NCBI GenBank assembly: GCA_003142635.1
Contig: PLMX01000239.1
Coordinates: 16,607 to 55,295, forward strand
Direction of reading: 5' to 3'
Source: Syntrophaceae bacterium
GTDB taxonomy: Bacteria; Desulfobacterota; Syntrophia; Syntrophales; UBA2185
Length of the DNA: 38,689 nucleotides
A model generated the notes under the pieces. The model saw only the letters and a list, made by a program, of their open reading frames with translations, ran no database searches and had not been told where the DNA came from. Positions 8,211 to 16,347 of this stretch are shown piece after piece; position 1 is the stretch's first letter; every line of letters starts with the position of its first letter. The position numbers and the translations under genes were made by a program.

Positions 8211-8660
8211 ATGATTTCAAAACTGCTCGTTCCTACAGACGGGTCAAAGGCGGCTCAGAAGGCAGCCGTGTATGCGATTGACCTCGCAAAACAGTTGAAG
8301 GCCTCGGTAATTATCCTGAGCGTTATCGATAAACGCTCATTTACTGGCCAGACAGTTCCATCGACGGAGACTGCAAGGCATGTAATAGAGCCTATCGAAG
8401 ATTATTTGAGAGAGGCTGCCGAAGTGTACGCCGGGGAAATAAAGAAGCTCTGCGATAAAGATAGAGTCCGATCAAAGACCATTATATCGTCAGGGCATCC
8501 CGTCGAGGATATTGTGAAAACGGCCTCAAGGGCAAAGGCAGACCTGATTATTATGGGTTCTCACGGGAAGAGCGCCTTGACAGCCGCAGTCCTCGGCAGC
8601 GTTACCTATGGCGTAATCCACAAAGAAACAAAAATCCCGGTGCTCATTGTGAGGAGGTGA
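8211..8660 (+). CDS. Universal stress protein with intact ATP-binding loop
   Basis: 149 aa, single Usp domain: KLLVPTDGSKAAQKAAVYAI, SVIILSVIDKRS, a long helical middle, VEDIVKTASRAKADLIIMG, then the nucleotide loop GSHGKSALTAAVLGSVTYGV, which fits G-x2-G-x9-G-S, and IPVLIVRR. It is cytosolic and predicted to bind ATP. The ribosome site aggagg lies directly upstream inside the tail of the GH13 relic. It is followed closely by the broken kup gene, a pairing that suggests a former usp-kup stress/potassium unit. Confidence 0.92.
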   Translation: MISKLLVPTDGSKAAQKAAVYAIDLAKQLKASVIILSVIDKRSFTGQTVPSTETARHVIEPIEDYLREAAEVYAGEIKKLCDKDRVRSKTIISSGHPVEDIVKTASRAKADLIIMGSHGKSALTAAVLGSVTYGVIHKETKIPVLIVRR

Positions 8661-8741
8661 TGAAGGGAAGCCTTCAGGCTTTTGATGCGTATACGTTTGC
8701 TGAACCTCTTTCCCACATCGGTGCCTCCGGGCGGCGAGCCA

Positions 8742-10668
8742 ATGAAAAAGACTTTAAAAAAAGGAATCCCGGTTGCGCCGGGCGATGCCCGGCATGACGG
8801 AAGCCGGGGATCAGGTACCCACTTTCTTCTATTGAGTCTCTCCGCCCTCGGGGTTGTCTATGACGACATCGGAACGAGTCCCATCTATGCTCTTCGTGAA
8901 TGCTTTCACGGCTCGCATCCCTTTCCACCGATCGAGTCAAACGTCCTTGGGATACTCTCGCTCATCTTCTGGGCGCTCATGATCATCATTTCGGTCAAGT
9001 ACCTGCTCTTTGTGATGAGAGCCGACAACCACGGCGAAGGGGGCATTCTGGCGCTTCTGGCATTGCTCGCGCCCTGGCGTGACAAGACACGGATGAGCCG
9101 GACACTTCTCTTCATCGGGCTGTTCGGCGCGGCTCTTCTGTATGGCTGATGGGGTTATTACCCCGGCGATATCGGTTTTGAGCGCCGTCGAAGGCCTGGA
9201 GATTGCCGCTCCGGGACTGAAGCCCTTCGTGCTCCCGATCACGGTCTTGGTTCTTGTTCTTCTATTCCGCTTTCAAAAACGCGGCAGCGCCCGGATCGGA
9301 ACGGTGTTCGGCCACGTCATGCTTGTGTGGTTCAGCGCCATTGCCTTCCTCGGCATCATCTGGATTATTCGCGCGCCGCGAGTGTTTACCGCCATTGATC
9401 CGAGCTATGGCGTCGACTTTTTTATCCACAACGGTTGGCGCGGTTTCGTCGTCCTCGGGGCCGTCTTTCTTGTAGTGACCGGTGGCGAAGCCCTTTACGC
9501 CGACATGGGGCATTTTGGTCGTTTCCCGATCAGGCTCGCCTGGTTCGCCCTTGTGCTCCCCGCTCTCCTTCTCAATTATTTCGGGCAGGCGGCACTGATC
9601 CTGCTTCATCCTGAGCACTCGAGCCAACCGTTCTTCAATCTCGCGCCGGAGTGGGCGCTCTACCCCCTGGTAGCGCTTGCCACTCTTGCCACTGTGATTG
9701 CCTCGCAGGCCGTAATTTCCGGAGCATTTTCCCTTACCCGGCAGGCCGTACAACTTGGGCAATGCCCGCACGTCCACATTATCCAGACATCCGAGGAAGA
9801 AATAGGGCAGATCTACATTGCCAGTGTTAACTGGTTACTCATGATCGTGACGATCTCTCTTGTACTTGGTTTCGGTTCTTCCGGCAAACTCGCCGGTGCG
9901 TATGGTGTGGCGGTTTCAACCACCATGGTGATCACGGTGATGCTGGCCTTTTTTCTTGCTGTCAGAAAATGGCGGTGGCATCCCGTTATCGTCTGTCTGA
10001 TCTCGGCGCTGTTCCTGACGGTGGACCTTTCATTTTTCGGAGCGAACATGATGAAAATAGAGGCTGGTGGGTGGTTTCCTCTGGCAGCGGGCGGAATCGT
10101 CTTTGCCTTGATGACGACATGACGGCGGGGCAGGGAAATCCTCGCACAACGTCTCAAAGCGACAAAGGAGCCTCTTGATGTCTTACTGCGCCGGATTGCA
10201 GCGCACCCGCCGGCACGCGTACCGGGCACGGCGGTATTCATAGTTGATCGCACTCCCGGAACGCCTCCTCAACTGCTTCACCATCTCGCCCATACCCAAG
10301 TGCTCCATAAACAGGTCGTGCTTCTCAGCGTCGTCACCAAGGAAGTTCCCCGGGTGTCGGCAGAGCAGAGGCTCGAAGTCATCAACCTGAAACAGGGGTT
10401 CTTTCAGGTGACTGTCAATTATGGTTTCATGCAAAGCCCCAATGTACCTGCTGCATTACGGGGATGCGAATCATGCGGCCTGAAGATAGATCCCTACTCC
10501 ACCACATACTACCTTGCCCGCGAAACCCTGATTCCCTCGCTGAAGCGCCCTGGAATGATGCTTTGGCGGGAGAAGTTGTTCTCTTTCATGACCCGTAACG
10601 CCCTTCCTGAGACTGATTTCTTCAGGATACCGCCTGAGAAGGTCGTTGAGCTGGGCATACAGATTTAA
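8742..10668 (+). pseudogene. kup: Kup-family potassium transporter, frameshifted and nonsense-mutated
   Basis: Three consecutive frames spell one Kup protein of about 641 aa. The first part holds GTSPIYALRECF, ISVKYLLFVMRADNHGEGG and LFGAALLYG. An extra T at 9147 (GGC-T-GAT) breaks the invariant LLYGDGVITPAISVLSAVEG. The second frame carries the membrane core to FALMTT, where TGA at 10120-10122 replaces the usual Trp. The same frame continues with RRGREILAQRL and the cytosolic C-terminal domain to LGIQI at 10668. The early YGDIGTSP signature also has Asp for Gly (VYDDIGTSP). Two independent lesions plus a signature change favour a dead gene over a single sequencing error. An intact TrkH-type K+ transporter gene starts at 37859. 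Confidence 0.85.
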
Positions 10669-10979
10669 TTGTAGCTTAGCCGGGATCTTGCGTCAGTAAT
10701 TGCTCCTCGACAGATATATGTCCCTTTGACAAAGGGAGCAGCAGGGGATTTTCCGGCAGGTCAGTTTCGTGAAAGAGACTGTAAGGTCGCGAGTCAAGCA
10801 GACGAAATCATGTCGACCCTCCACATGTCATTTCAATTCCCTCGCTTTACTCGGGATAAACTCCGAGAGAAATCTTTTTTTTATGGACGTAGCTGACGGT
10901 ATCGTCCTCCAGGACAACATTTCACTTTGAGAAAACAAACACGACAAATCATGATCAGCATGCCCGTTGTATAGAAGTT
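10669..10979. other. Intergenic stretch between convergent genes, 311 bp
   Basis: It contains a short hairpin (ccctttgacaaaggg, about 10723-10737). No gene is supported. A minus-strand run of about 22 codons near 10850-10915 (VLEDDTVSYVHKKKISLGV) faintly resembles the end of an RND efflux adaptor, but it is too short to call. Confidence 0.35.
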
Positions 10980-11741
10980 TCATTCATCTCTATCCGCCGC
11001 TGACCCGATTGCCTTTCTCTTGTTAAAAAGATGCCGGGCAATGAGGCGTGTCGCCAATCCGATAAATAACGCCAGAATAATAGCCAAATAGTCGCGCTTA
11101 CGAATGGCATTGATCTCTTGTACGCGTTCGGTCAGTAATTGTTCTTCTTCGTTTTGCATGGAATTTAAGTTGGCGCGTATTTCATCCATCGTCCGTTTCC
11201 CGTAGGCGAGGTGATTATATATTTTTGTATCGAAGGTCATTCCCCTGGTAAAAAAACGAAAGGTTTTCGATTTGGTGACGTACTGCTGTTGCCAAGTGAG
11301 GTCTGCCATTTGCCGATCAATCAGGAGTTGAATTTCTTTCAGCAGGCGCAGCTTATTAAGTCGCGGATCATGGCTCGGCTCTGCTTCAGCTAAAGCGCGT
11401 AGGTCTGACATTGCAAAGCGGACTTTTTGCGACGCAGTAGCATAGGGCTGTAGAAACTCATCGCGCCCGGTTAAAAGATAGCCGCGCATACCGGTTTCAG
11501 CATTGACCATCAAGGTGACAACTTCATTCAAGCCCCTAACCATCTGAAAGTGTCGCTGAATATCGGCTTGGATATTGGCACGCTGATGATTGCCGAAAAG
11601 GGCTAAAGCGGCGGAGATGGTGATTGCAAGCAGCGGCAGTATTACCAGTATTTTCTCCTGCCTGCGCAACGGAATCTGTCGCCATAGGCGCGTCACTGGC
11701 TGAAAGATACGCTTACCTATGCTTATAATTGTTTGCATCAT
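10980..11741 (-). CDS. Stand-alone CHASE3-domain membrane sensor
   Basis: About 254 aa from ATG 11741 (a longer frame would need TTG 11795). A first membrane helix (ILVILPLLAITISAALALF) is followed by a periplasmic CHASE3 domain with the family's ETGMRGYLLTGRDEFLQPY motif, then a helical stretch with NEEEQLLTERVQEINA and a second membrane helix (YLAIILALFIGLATRLIA) close to the C-terminus. CHASE3 normally feeds a HAMP, kinase, cyclase or chemoreceptor output. Here the protein stops some 15 residues after the second helix with no output domain, so it either works through a partner such as the orphan hybrid kinase at 17932, or is a truncated receptor. Confidence 0.8.
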   Translation of the reverse strand: MMQTIISIGKRIFQPVTRLWRQIPLRRQEKILVILPLLAITISAALALFGNHQRANIQADIQRHFQMVRGLNEVVTLMVNAETGMRGYLLTGRDEFLQPYATASQKVRFAMSDLRALAEAEPSHDPRLNKLRLLKEIQLLIDRQMADLTWQQQYVTKSKTFRFFTRGMTFDTKIYNHLAYGKRTMDEIRANLNSMQNEEEQLLTERVQEINAIRKRDYLAIILALFIGLATRLIARHLFNKRKAIGSAADRDE

Positions 11742-11929
11742 CGCATTGCCTGACCTGTGTTTATACTTGTACCATACGTGTGCGGGGCAGGTCAAGACGG
11801 TGAGAGTTCCACAGAAACAGGTCCACCTGAGGAGTTAGTTTTCGGTTATTTGGAAGGTCTTATAGTGTAAGTGGTAACGCAGACGCGGATAAATGAGTCA
11901 TGCCCGAGCGTGACGGGGCGTCCGCCGGG

Positions 11930-12133
11930 TTATTTATGACGGTCGATTTCGATGTTTTCCTTGTTGCCGCTGTGGGAAACTGCCATCATGATGCCGACTC
12001 CAATCAATATTACGACTCCGATCACTGTCCATGCCAGGCCAATGCTGGCCAAAACACCCATTTTCCAGAGCGCGGCCAGAACACCACCGATGAGCACGAT
12101 ATAACCGATAAGATACATGCCGGTCCATTTCAT
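11930..12133 (-). CDS. Small two-helix membrane protein
   Basis: 67 aa starting at ATG 12133 (ribosome site caggagactcatc; a longer reading from 12154 lacks one). Two hydrophobic helices (MYLIGYIVLIGGVLAALW and TVIGVVILIGVGIMMAV) are joined by a short GVLASIGLA linker, with a charged tail NKENIEIDRHK. I recognise no named family. It has an unusually good sigma70 promoter and a pair of direct repeats upstream, so it appears to be an expressed, separately regulated gene. Confidence 0.75.
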   Translation of the reverse strand: MKWTGMYLIGYIVLIGGVLAALWKMGVLASIGLAWTVIGVVILIGVGIMMAVSHSGNKENIEIDRHK

Positions 12134-12193
12134 GATGAGTCTCCTGTGGATCACATACTTCAGTTTGATAAGGTATTGCTTTCGATGGATAGA

Positions 12194-12222
12194 AGTATAG
12201 GGGGGCTGTTTTTACTTGTCAA
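12194..12222 (-). promoter_or_regulatory. Consensus-like sigma70 promoter of the small membrane protein
   Basis: Read on the minus strand: TTGACA at 12222-12217, exactly 17 bp, then TATACT at 12199-12194, about 60 bp before the start codon. It is among the closest matches to consensus in the window. Confidence 0.7.
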
Positions 12223-12223
12223 T

Positions 12224-12251
12224 GGATATCTTGCAACAGGGATATCTTGCA
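12224..12251 (-). promoter_or_regulatory. Tandem 12-bp direct repeat, likely operator or activator site
   Basis: TGCAAGATATCC occurs twice, perfectly, with a 16-bp period (12251-12240 and 12235-12224), ending 2 bp before the -35 box. Direct repeats at this position usually bind an activator of response-regulator type; which protein binds is unknown. Confidence 0.6.
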
Positions 12252-12336
12252 TCGAAAAGCAGGCGCCGGCGCTGCCATTGGAAAGAGAGGTGGAACAACA
12301 TCCGTCCTTATGAGAAATCTGTTTGAGGTCGTCAAA

Positions 12337-12549
12337 TCAAGGCCGGGACCTCACTGCCTTGATTTTCTTTACCCTTGAATCAGCAAGCTTGCGAAACCTC
12401 ATCGCCGTTTCCGGCCCTATGGCCTCTTCCTCGTGTTTAAAAAAAACGAAACCCTCCTTCTATTTCTGCGAAAGGATTCTTTCCATCCACTGCGAAAGAT
12501 ATGCATCCGTGTAATCGGAACGGCGCACATGCATATACCCCCATCTCAC
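12337..12549 (-). pseudogene. DUF72 (YecE-like) C-terminal relic with in-frame TAG
   Basis: Overlapping the last bases of the DinB gene, one frame reads [28 protein letters not shown], then TAG at 12462-12460, then KEGFVFFKHEEEAIGPETAM and RFRKLADSRVKKIKAVR before TGA at 12339. Tyr-x-His/Arg followed by W-x-x-R-I and VFFKHEEE-x-x-GP-x-x-A is the C-terminal signature of DUF72/YecE proteins (about 240 aa). Roughly the first 170 residues are absent. Confidence 0.7.
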
Positions 12550-13058
12550 TTTGCCCGTGCGGCGACACCCTGCAATATCTCACGCATGTGGTTGATGTGA
12601 AATTTAAGATGAGACTCATCTGAACCCCCGAGCAGGCCGATCCAGGTTTCGAGCGTCGGGTATTCTCTAAACGGCGATTCTTTGAGCATGGGAATATGCG
12701 CCTTCCGGCCGAGCTGCTCCCCGGACAGACCTGCCGCAAATTTAGCGATACGTCCGTACTGCCTTTCAACCTCTGCGAGAAGTTGATCAAAGGTCATACG
12801 GGCACGCTTCCCGGTAAAAAAAGGGTTCTCAGGTTCAATGTCGATCAGGGGAGTCTCCCGGTCAAGAAAAGCCTGAAGCATAGACAGGTGGCCTGTCTCT
12901 TCGGGCCCCAAAAGGTGGGAAAGGATTTCTTCAGGCGACCAGCGCCCCGCGGGTGCACAGGAGGCTGCGCTCTCATCAACCCCTTCGCATAATTTCTTCA
13001 GCTCCTCGATCCTCTTGCGGATGCCTTGTGCCAATTGAATGCCTGTTGAAGCTGCCAT
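12546..13058 (-). CDS. DinB-superfamily four-helix protein
   Basis: 170 aa, cytosolic. Helical throughout, with [20 protein letters not shown] near residue 50 and [18 protein letters not shown] at the end. These supply the spaced histidines that bind a metal in the DinB/YfiT/bacillithiol-transferase fold. Members are thiol transferases or of unknown role. A clear ribosome site (ggaggtaataagac) precedes ATG 13058. The gene overlaps the DUF72 relic by four bases at its stop. Confidence 0.8.
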   Translation of the reverse strand: MAASTGIQLAQGIRKRIEELKKLCEGVDESAASCAPAGRWSPEEILSHLLGPEETGHLSMLQAFLDRETPLIDIEPENPFFTGKRARMTFDQLLAEVERQYGRIAKFAAGLSGEQLGRKAHIPMLKESPFREYPTLETWIGLLGGSDESHLKFHINHMREILQGVAARAK

Positions 13059-13471
13059 GTCTTATTACCTCCGTTTCTGCTTTTTGTTTATTTGCCATTG
13101 CACACTTTAAAAGACTCTACTTAGTGCTCTAAATAATATTTTATGATCTTAGTATAGCTCCTACCATAAGAGATTCCCTGAAATCAGACATCGAAATATC
13201 TGAAGTCGATGTATCGGGAGGGAGACGGCTCTGCCCGCGCCGTCATCTGATTTTTTTGATTTCTAAGTGGAAGATTGTTGACCCTGCTGGTTAGAATTCA
13301 CCGTACTTGCTTTTTAGGCTGAATTCGGTAGCGAGTGCATGCCGCGCGGCTTGCTGCGTGGTAAGCGAGCGAATGACGAACGATACTGTTCCTTAAGAAT
13401 CGAAGATTCTCCGCAGATTGTTGCGGAGAGCTTCAATTTTTCGAAAAAGTCGCGGCAGCGTTTTACGTTTT
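13059..13471. other. Intergenic stretch with hairpins, 413 bp
   Basis: No gene was found. A strong nested hairpin at 13402-13434 (GAAG-CTCCGCA / TGCGGAG-CTTC) adjoins a second one (AGAATC-gaa-GATTCT). It sits just downstream of the acyl-CoA synthetase stop (13472) on the minus strand and may end that transcript or be a REP-type unit, though no clean T-run follows. A gacggc/gccgtc stem near 13220-13245 is followed by a T-run on the plus strand. Confidence 0.4.
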
Positions 13472-15871
13472 TCATGAGTTGCGGAATTGAAGGACGATCT
13501 CTTTTGCATGCAGCCGGCCCTTGATGTACTTGCCGAGGGTCCGCATGGCCTGATCGCCTGAACGGAATACGGGCAGCCCTCCGTCCTCAAGGGCGAGGGC
13601 AAAGGAATCATAGAGGGAACCACTGTCCACTACGGCAATGAGAGGCTTGTCGTATCGCGCCGCCTGTCCGGACAGACGCTCGGTGATGACGCGATTCGTT
13701 TCTCCGGTGTAAGCAGCCATCTCGGCCGGCAGCGTTCTCATAAGCGGCGCCAAGGGCGTCACGCCGACGACGACTGCATCCACGTTTGGATCCTCGCAGA
13801 GAACGCCCACTATGGCCTCATACACTGCCTCGAGCGCCATTGGGGTTAGATCGAGCGGATTCTTGATTTCAACGAGTGTATCGAGCCTGGCTTCGCGCAG
13901 GATTCGTGAAAGCCTCTCTTTAGTCTCTTCTGCATAGGATGCCATAACGAGCGCGTAGTCATCCCCCACAATATTGTCCGCAATTCCGACGGATTCGAAC
14001 CCCGCGTTGCAGACCGCTGCGAGACGGTTTCCCGCGACCGTTTTGTGGTGCAAGGCCTGGGACAGGCAGAAGAGACCCTCGAATTCGACAAACGTCTCGG
14101 CAACCATGGCCCCCGCCTGGCGCATGCATGATTCGCAGACCATATAATCCCCGGCGATGGAAGCGGTGTGACCCGATGTGGCCGTCTTGCCCTCCTGGGT
14201 GCGGCCGGCTTTATACAGTAGTACTTCCTTTCCTAAATGGACGGACTCGCGCACCGCCCTCGCAAAGGCCAGTCCGTCCAAGTCGTTGAATCCTTCCATG
14301 TAGGCGGCGATGATCCGGATCTCCTGCCGCTGGTTGATAAAGTTCACGATATCGCTCGCCGTGAGATCGATCTGATTGCCGATGGAAAGCGCGTAGGCCA
14401 GGTCCATGCAGGGGAGCCTGCTCATCCGCGTAATCATGAAGGCCCCACTCTGGCTGATGAACACGCTCTTCCGCGAATAATCACCCCGCCGCTTGGGAAG
14501 TTTGGCCTCCGGAATGAAGAGCGAATCGTACCTACCCGGATGTGAAAGGACGCCGAGGCTGTTGCCGCCCATGACGATGGGGCCTCCCCCGGGTTCCATG
14601 TGGGCTTGATGGATCTTAGCCTGGATGTCGCGGCCTATTTCCTCGCTGCCCGCGACCTCGCCCAGGCCGCCGGGAACGAGGATCACACTCTCAGCGATGT
14701 CACGCTCCACGACCTCGCCGATCAGCGCCGTCGCCTGGTCGGGTCGGACCGCCAGTATCAGCAGGTCAAGTTTCTCGTGCAGGGCGGACAGGGACGGGAC
14801 AGTGGCTATGCCGTCGATCTCTGCGGCTTTCGGGTGTATGATGTGCAGCGCCGCAGGTGCGAAGCCGTTGGCGAGGATGTTGCGCACGATGATCCTGCCC
14901 ACGTTTTCCTCCCGCTCGGAAACTCCGACCACGCCGATGGAGGCAGGGTGGAGCAGATTGTCGAGTTTCATGATCGGCCGCGGCACGACAGTGGGATAGT
15001 CGGGGAGCGCAAAGCGGCACAGGCCGTCGAGGGGCAACATGAGGTAATTTACAAAGGCAAAGGGATTGACCTCCAGCTCTTTGATGACGAAAGGCGAATC
15101 TCCCTTGGAAGGAGAAAAATAATTTCCCATGGCGATCAGGGCGGAGAAGCACTCAAGGATCTGCTCATCCGTCACCAGGCGTTTCTGCCCGCGCGTCAGG
15201 CCGGCAAGTTTTTTATAGGAGATGGTTTCTTTGAAGAGGTCGAGAAAGGCCTCGCCGTCGGTCATCTCTGTGGACGCCGCAACCACAGCCTGGCCCTTTT
15301 TCAGGCTTTCCGTGTAAAGCTGGGTGTCCGTCCCTCCGAGGCCGGCGCTGATGATCATGCCGAACTCACGCGTTTCGCGGAGGCTCACGATGAGTTCATT
15401 GCCGAATTCATGCGAGACGGGCATGTGCTGCACCAGCAGGAAGCCCCTGATATCCCGTGAAACCGCCGCCGTGAGCGCCTGCCCCCGCAGTCCGAGGTAA
15501 GCGTCGGGGGCGAGATCGGGGGTCTGCATGACGCCCCGTGCGTATTGCTCAGGCACTTCGTAGGTCATGGCCCGGACGGCGGAAAGCACCTGCTCCGGTT
15601 CTTTCGGCACGATCCGGACCGCCCCTACGTCGCTCTTGTGCACGATGTAGGGCGATATCGCCTTGATAACTATTTTTTCACCGGGAATCGCAAGGAGCTT
15701 TTCGTTGCTCAGCCGCTCGCCCTTCGCGAGCACGAGGTAACGTGGAATCGTCTCCCCGCCTACGAGACGAATCAATTGATACACTTCGTACTCGAACAGG
15801 AAATTGCGGTCTTCCCTCCGGGCCTGTTCAAAGAGCACCCTTATGCTTTCGAAATCGACGTAAATACTCAC
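13472..15871 (-). CDS. NDP-forming acyl-CoA synthetase, ATP-grasp domain first
   Basis: 799 aa from GTG 15871. The order is: ATP-grasp subdomain, about 20-290 (IVIKAISPYIVHKSDVGAV, GFLLVQHM, KELEVNPFAF); CoA-binding Rossmann domain, about 305-430 (LLHPASIGVVGVSEREENVG, ILAVRP, VILVPGGLGEV); then the ligase/CoA domain (GPIVMGGNSLGV, SVFISQSGAF, SIGNQIDLTASDIVNFI) with the phospho-carrier loop TATSGHTASIAGD around His568. The enzyme interconverts acyl-CoA + ADP/GDP + Pi with acid + NTP, conserving energy in fermentative anaerobes. Most fused homologues have the CoA-binding half first; here the order is reversed. Acyl specificity cannot be read from the sequence. It is monocistronic. Confidence 0.88.
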   Translation of the reverse strand: MSIYVDFESIRVLFEQARREDRNFLFEYEVYQLIRLVGGETIPRYLVLAKGERLSNEKLLAIPGEKIVIKAISPYIVHKSDVGAVRIVPKEPEQVLSAVRAMTYEVPEQYARGVMQTPDLAPDAYLGLRGQALTAAVSRDIRGFLLVQHMPVSHEFGNELIVSLRETREFGMIISAGLGGTDTQLYTESLKKGQAVVAASTEMTDGEAFLDLFKETISYKKLAGLTRGQKRLVTDEQILECFSALIAMGNYFSPSKGDSPFVIKELEVNPFAFVNYLMLPLDGLCRFALPDYPTVVPRPIMKLDNLLHPASIGVVGVSEREENVGRIIVRNILANGFAPAALHIIHPKAAEIDGIATVPSLSALHEKLDLLILAVRPDQATALIGEVVERDIAESVILVPGGLGEVAGSEEIGRDIQAKIHQAHMEPGGGPIVMGGNSLGVLSHPGRYDSLFIPEAKLPKRRGDYSRKSVFISQSGAFMITRMSRLPCMDLAYALSIGNQIDLTASDIVNFINQRQEIRIIAAYMEGFNDLDGLAFARAVRESVHLGKEVLLYKAGRTQEGKTATSGHTASIAGDYMVCESCMRQAGAMVAETFVEFEGLFCLSQALHHKTVAGNRLAAVCNAGFESVGIADNIVGDDYALVMASYAEETKERLSRILREARLDTLVEIKNPLDLTPMALEAVYEAIVGVLCEDPNVDAVVVGVTPLAPLMRTLPAEMAAYTGETNRVITERLSGQAARYDKPLIAVVDSGSLYDSFALALEDGGLPVFRSGDQAMRTLGKYIKGRLHAKEIVLQFRNS

Positions 15872-15972
15872 TCGCTTTTCTGTTCCCCTTTCTTACAATG
15901 CGGGTTATGCTTTCTCTGCATGAGACATCCTGCCGGGTTCTCGTCAACGATTATATCCTAAAATTATGGTTG

Positions 15973-16248
15973 TCACTTCTTATATCTTTCGAAGAGGTCG
16001 CGGCTGTTGATTTCCTGCATCTGCTCGCTGTACTTCGGGTTCTTGCCTGCGAAGTTAAAATAGTTGTAGGGCTGGCCCTCGTAATAGTCTCCTGTGGCCG
16101 TGTTCTTCGTTCCAGTGCGGTCTGATTGATACACCGTCCCGTCTTCCATCGTTGAAATCCAATCCGACTGTCCGCGGACGTAGTTGGTACGCTGGTAGTC
16201 GATATAGTCCATGCTCTTCTGCCGCTCGTCATAGGCGGCCTGCATCAT
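15973..16248 (-). CDS. Hypothetical 91-aa protein, probably the C-terminal part of a larger one
   Basis: No family recognised. The product is polar and Tyr/Gln/Asn-rich (YIDYQRTNYVRGQSDWIS, EDGTVYQSDRTGTKNT, YYEGQPYNYFNF). ATG 16248 has a usable ribosome site (aaaggag, 9 nt). Yet the same frame stays open upstream to a TGA at 16326-16324 with protein-like content (AQILQEFLHEKRLKEIHE), ending 22 bp from the 3' end of phosphatase copy 2. This suggests that a longer gene lost its 5' part and may still start internally. Confidence 0.5.
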   Translation of the reverse strand: MMQAAYDERQKSMDYIDYQRTNYVRGQSDWISTMEDGTVYQSDRTGTKNTATGDYYEGQPYNYFNFAGKNPKYSEQMQEINSRDLFERYKK

Positions 16249-16347
16249 CTCGTGGATCTCCTTTAGTCTTTTCTCATGAAGGAACTCTTGCAGAATTTGC
16301 GCCGAATTTTGAGAGGAGCTGGTTCAGTAGAGTTCTTAAGAATTTTC

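Noticed and set aside
8026-10122. TGA codons inside the GH13 relic and kup as recoded sense codons or an alternative genetic code
   Set aside because: Intact genes here (both usp, pstB, lspA) end at TGA, and kup also has a frameshift, so ordinary nonsense mutation is simpler. No SECIS-like context was evident.
10850-10915. RND efflux adaptor C-terminal relic on the minus strand
   Set aside because: Only about 22 residues resemble the family; too short to separate from chance.
13402-13434. Hairpin as a Rho-independent terminator
   Set aside because: The stem is good but no T-run follows on either strand at the right distance; left as an unassigned hairpin.
14600-15460. 286-aa plus-strand ORF
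   Set aside because: Antisense shadow of the acyl-CoA synthetase, driven by GC-rich codons.
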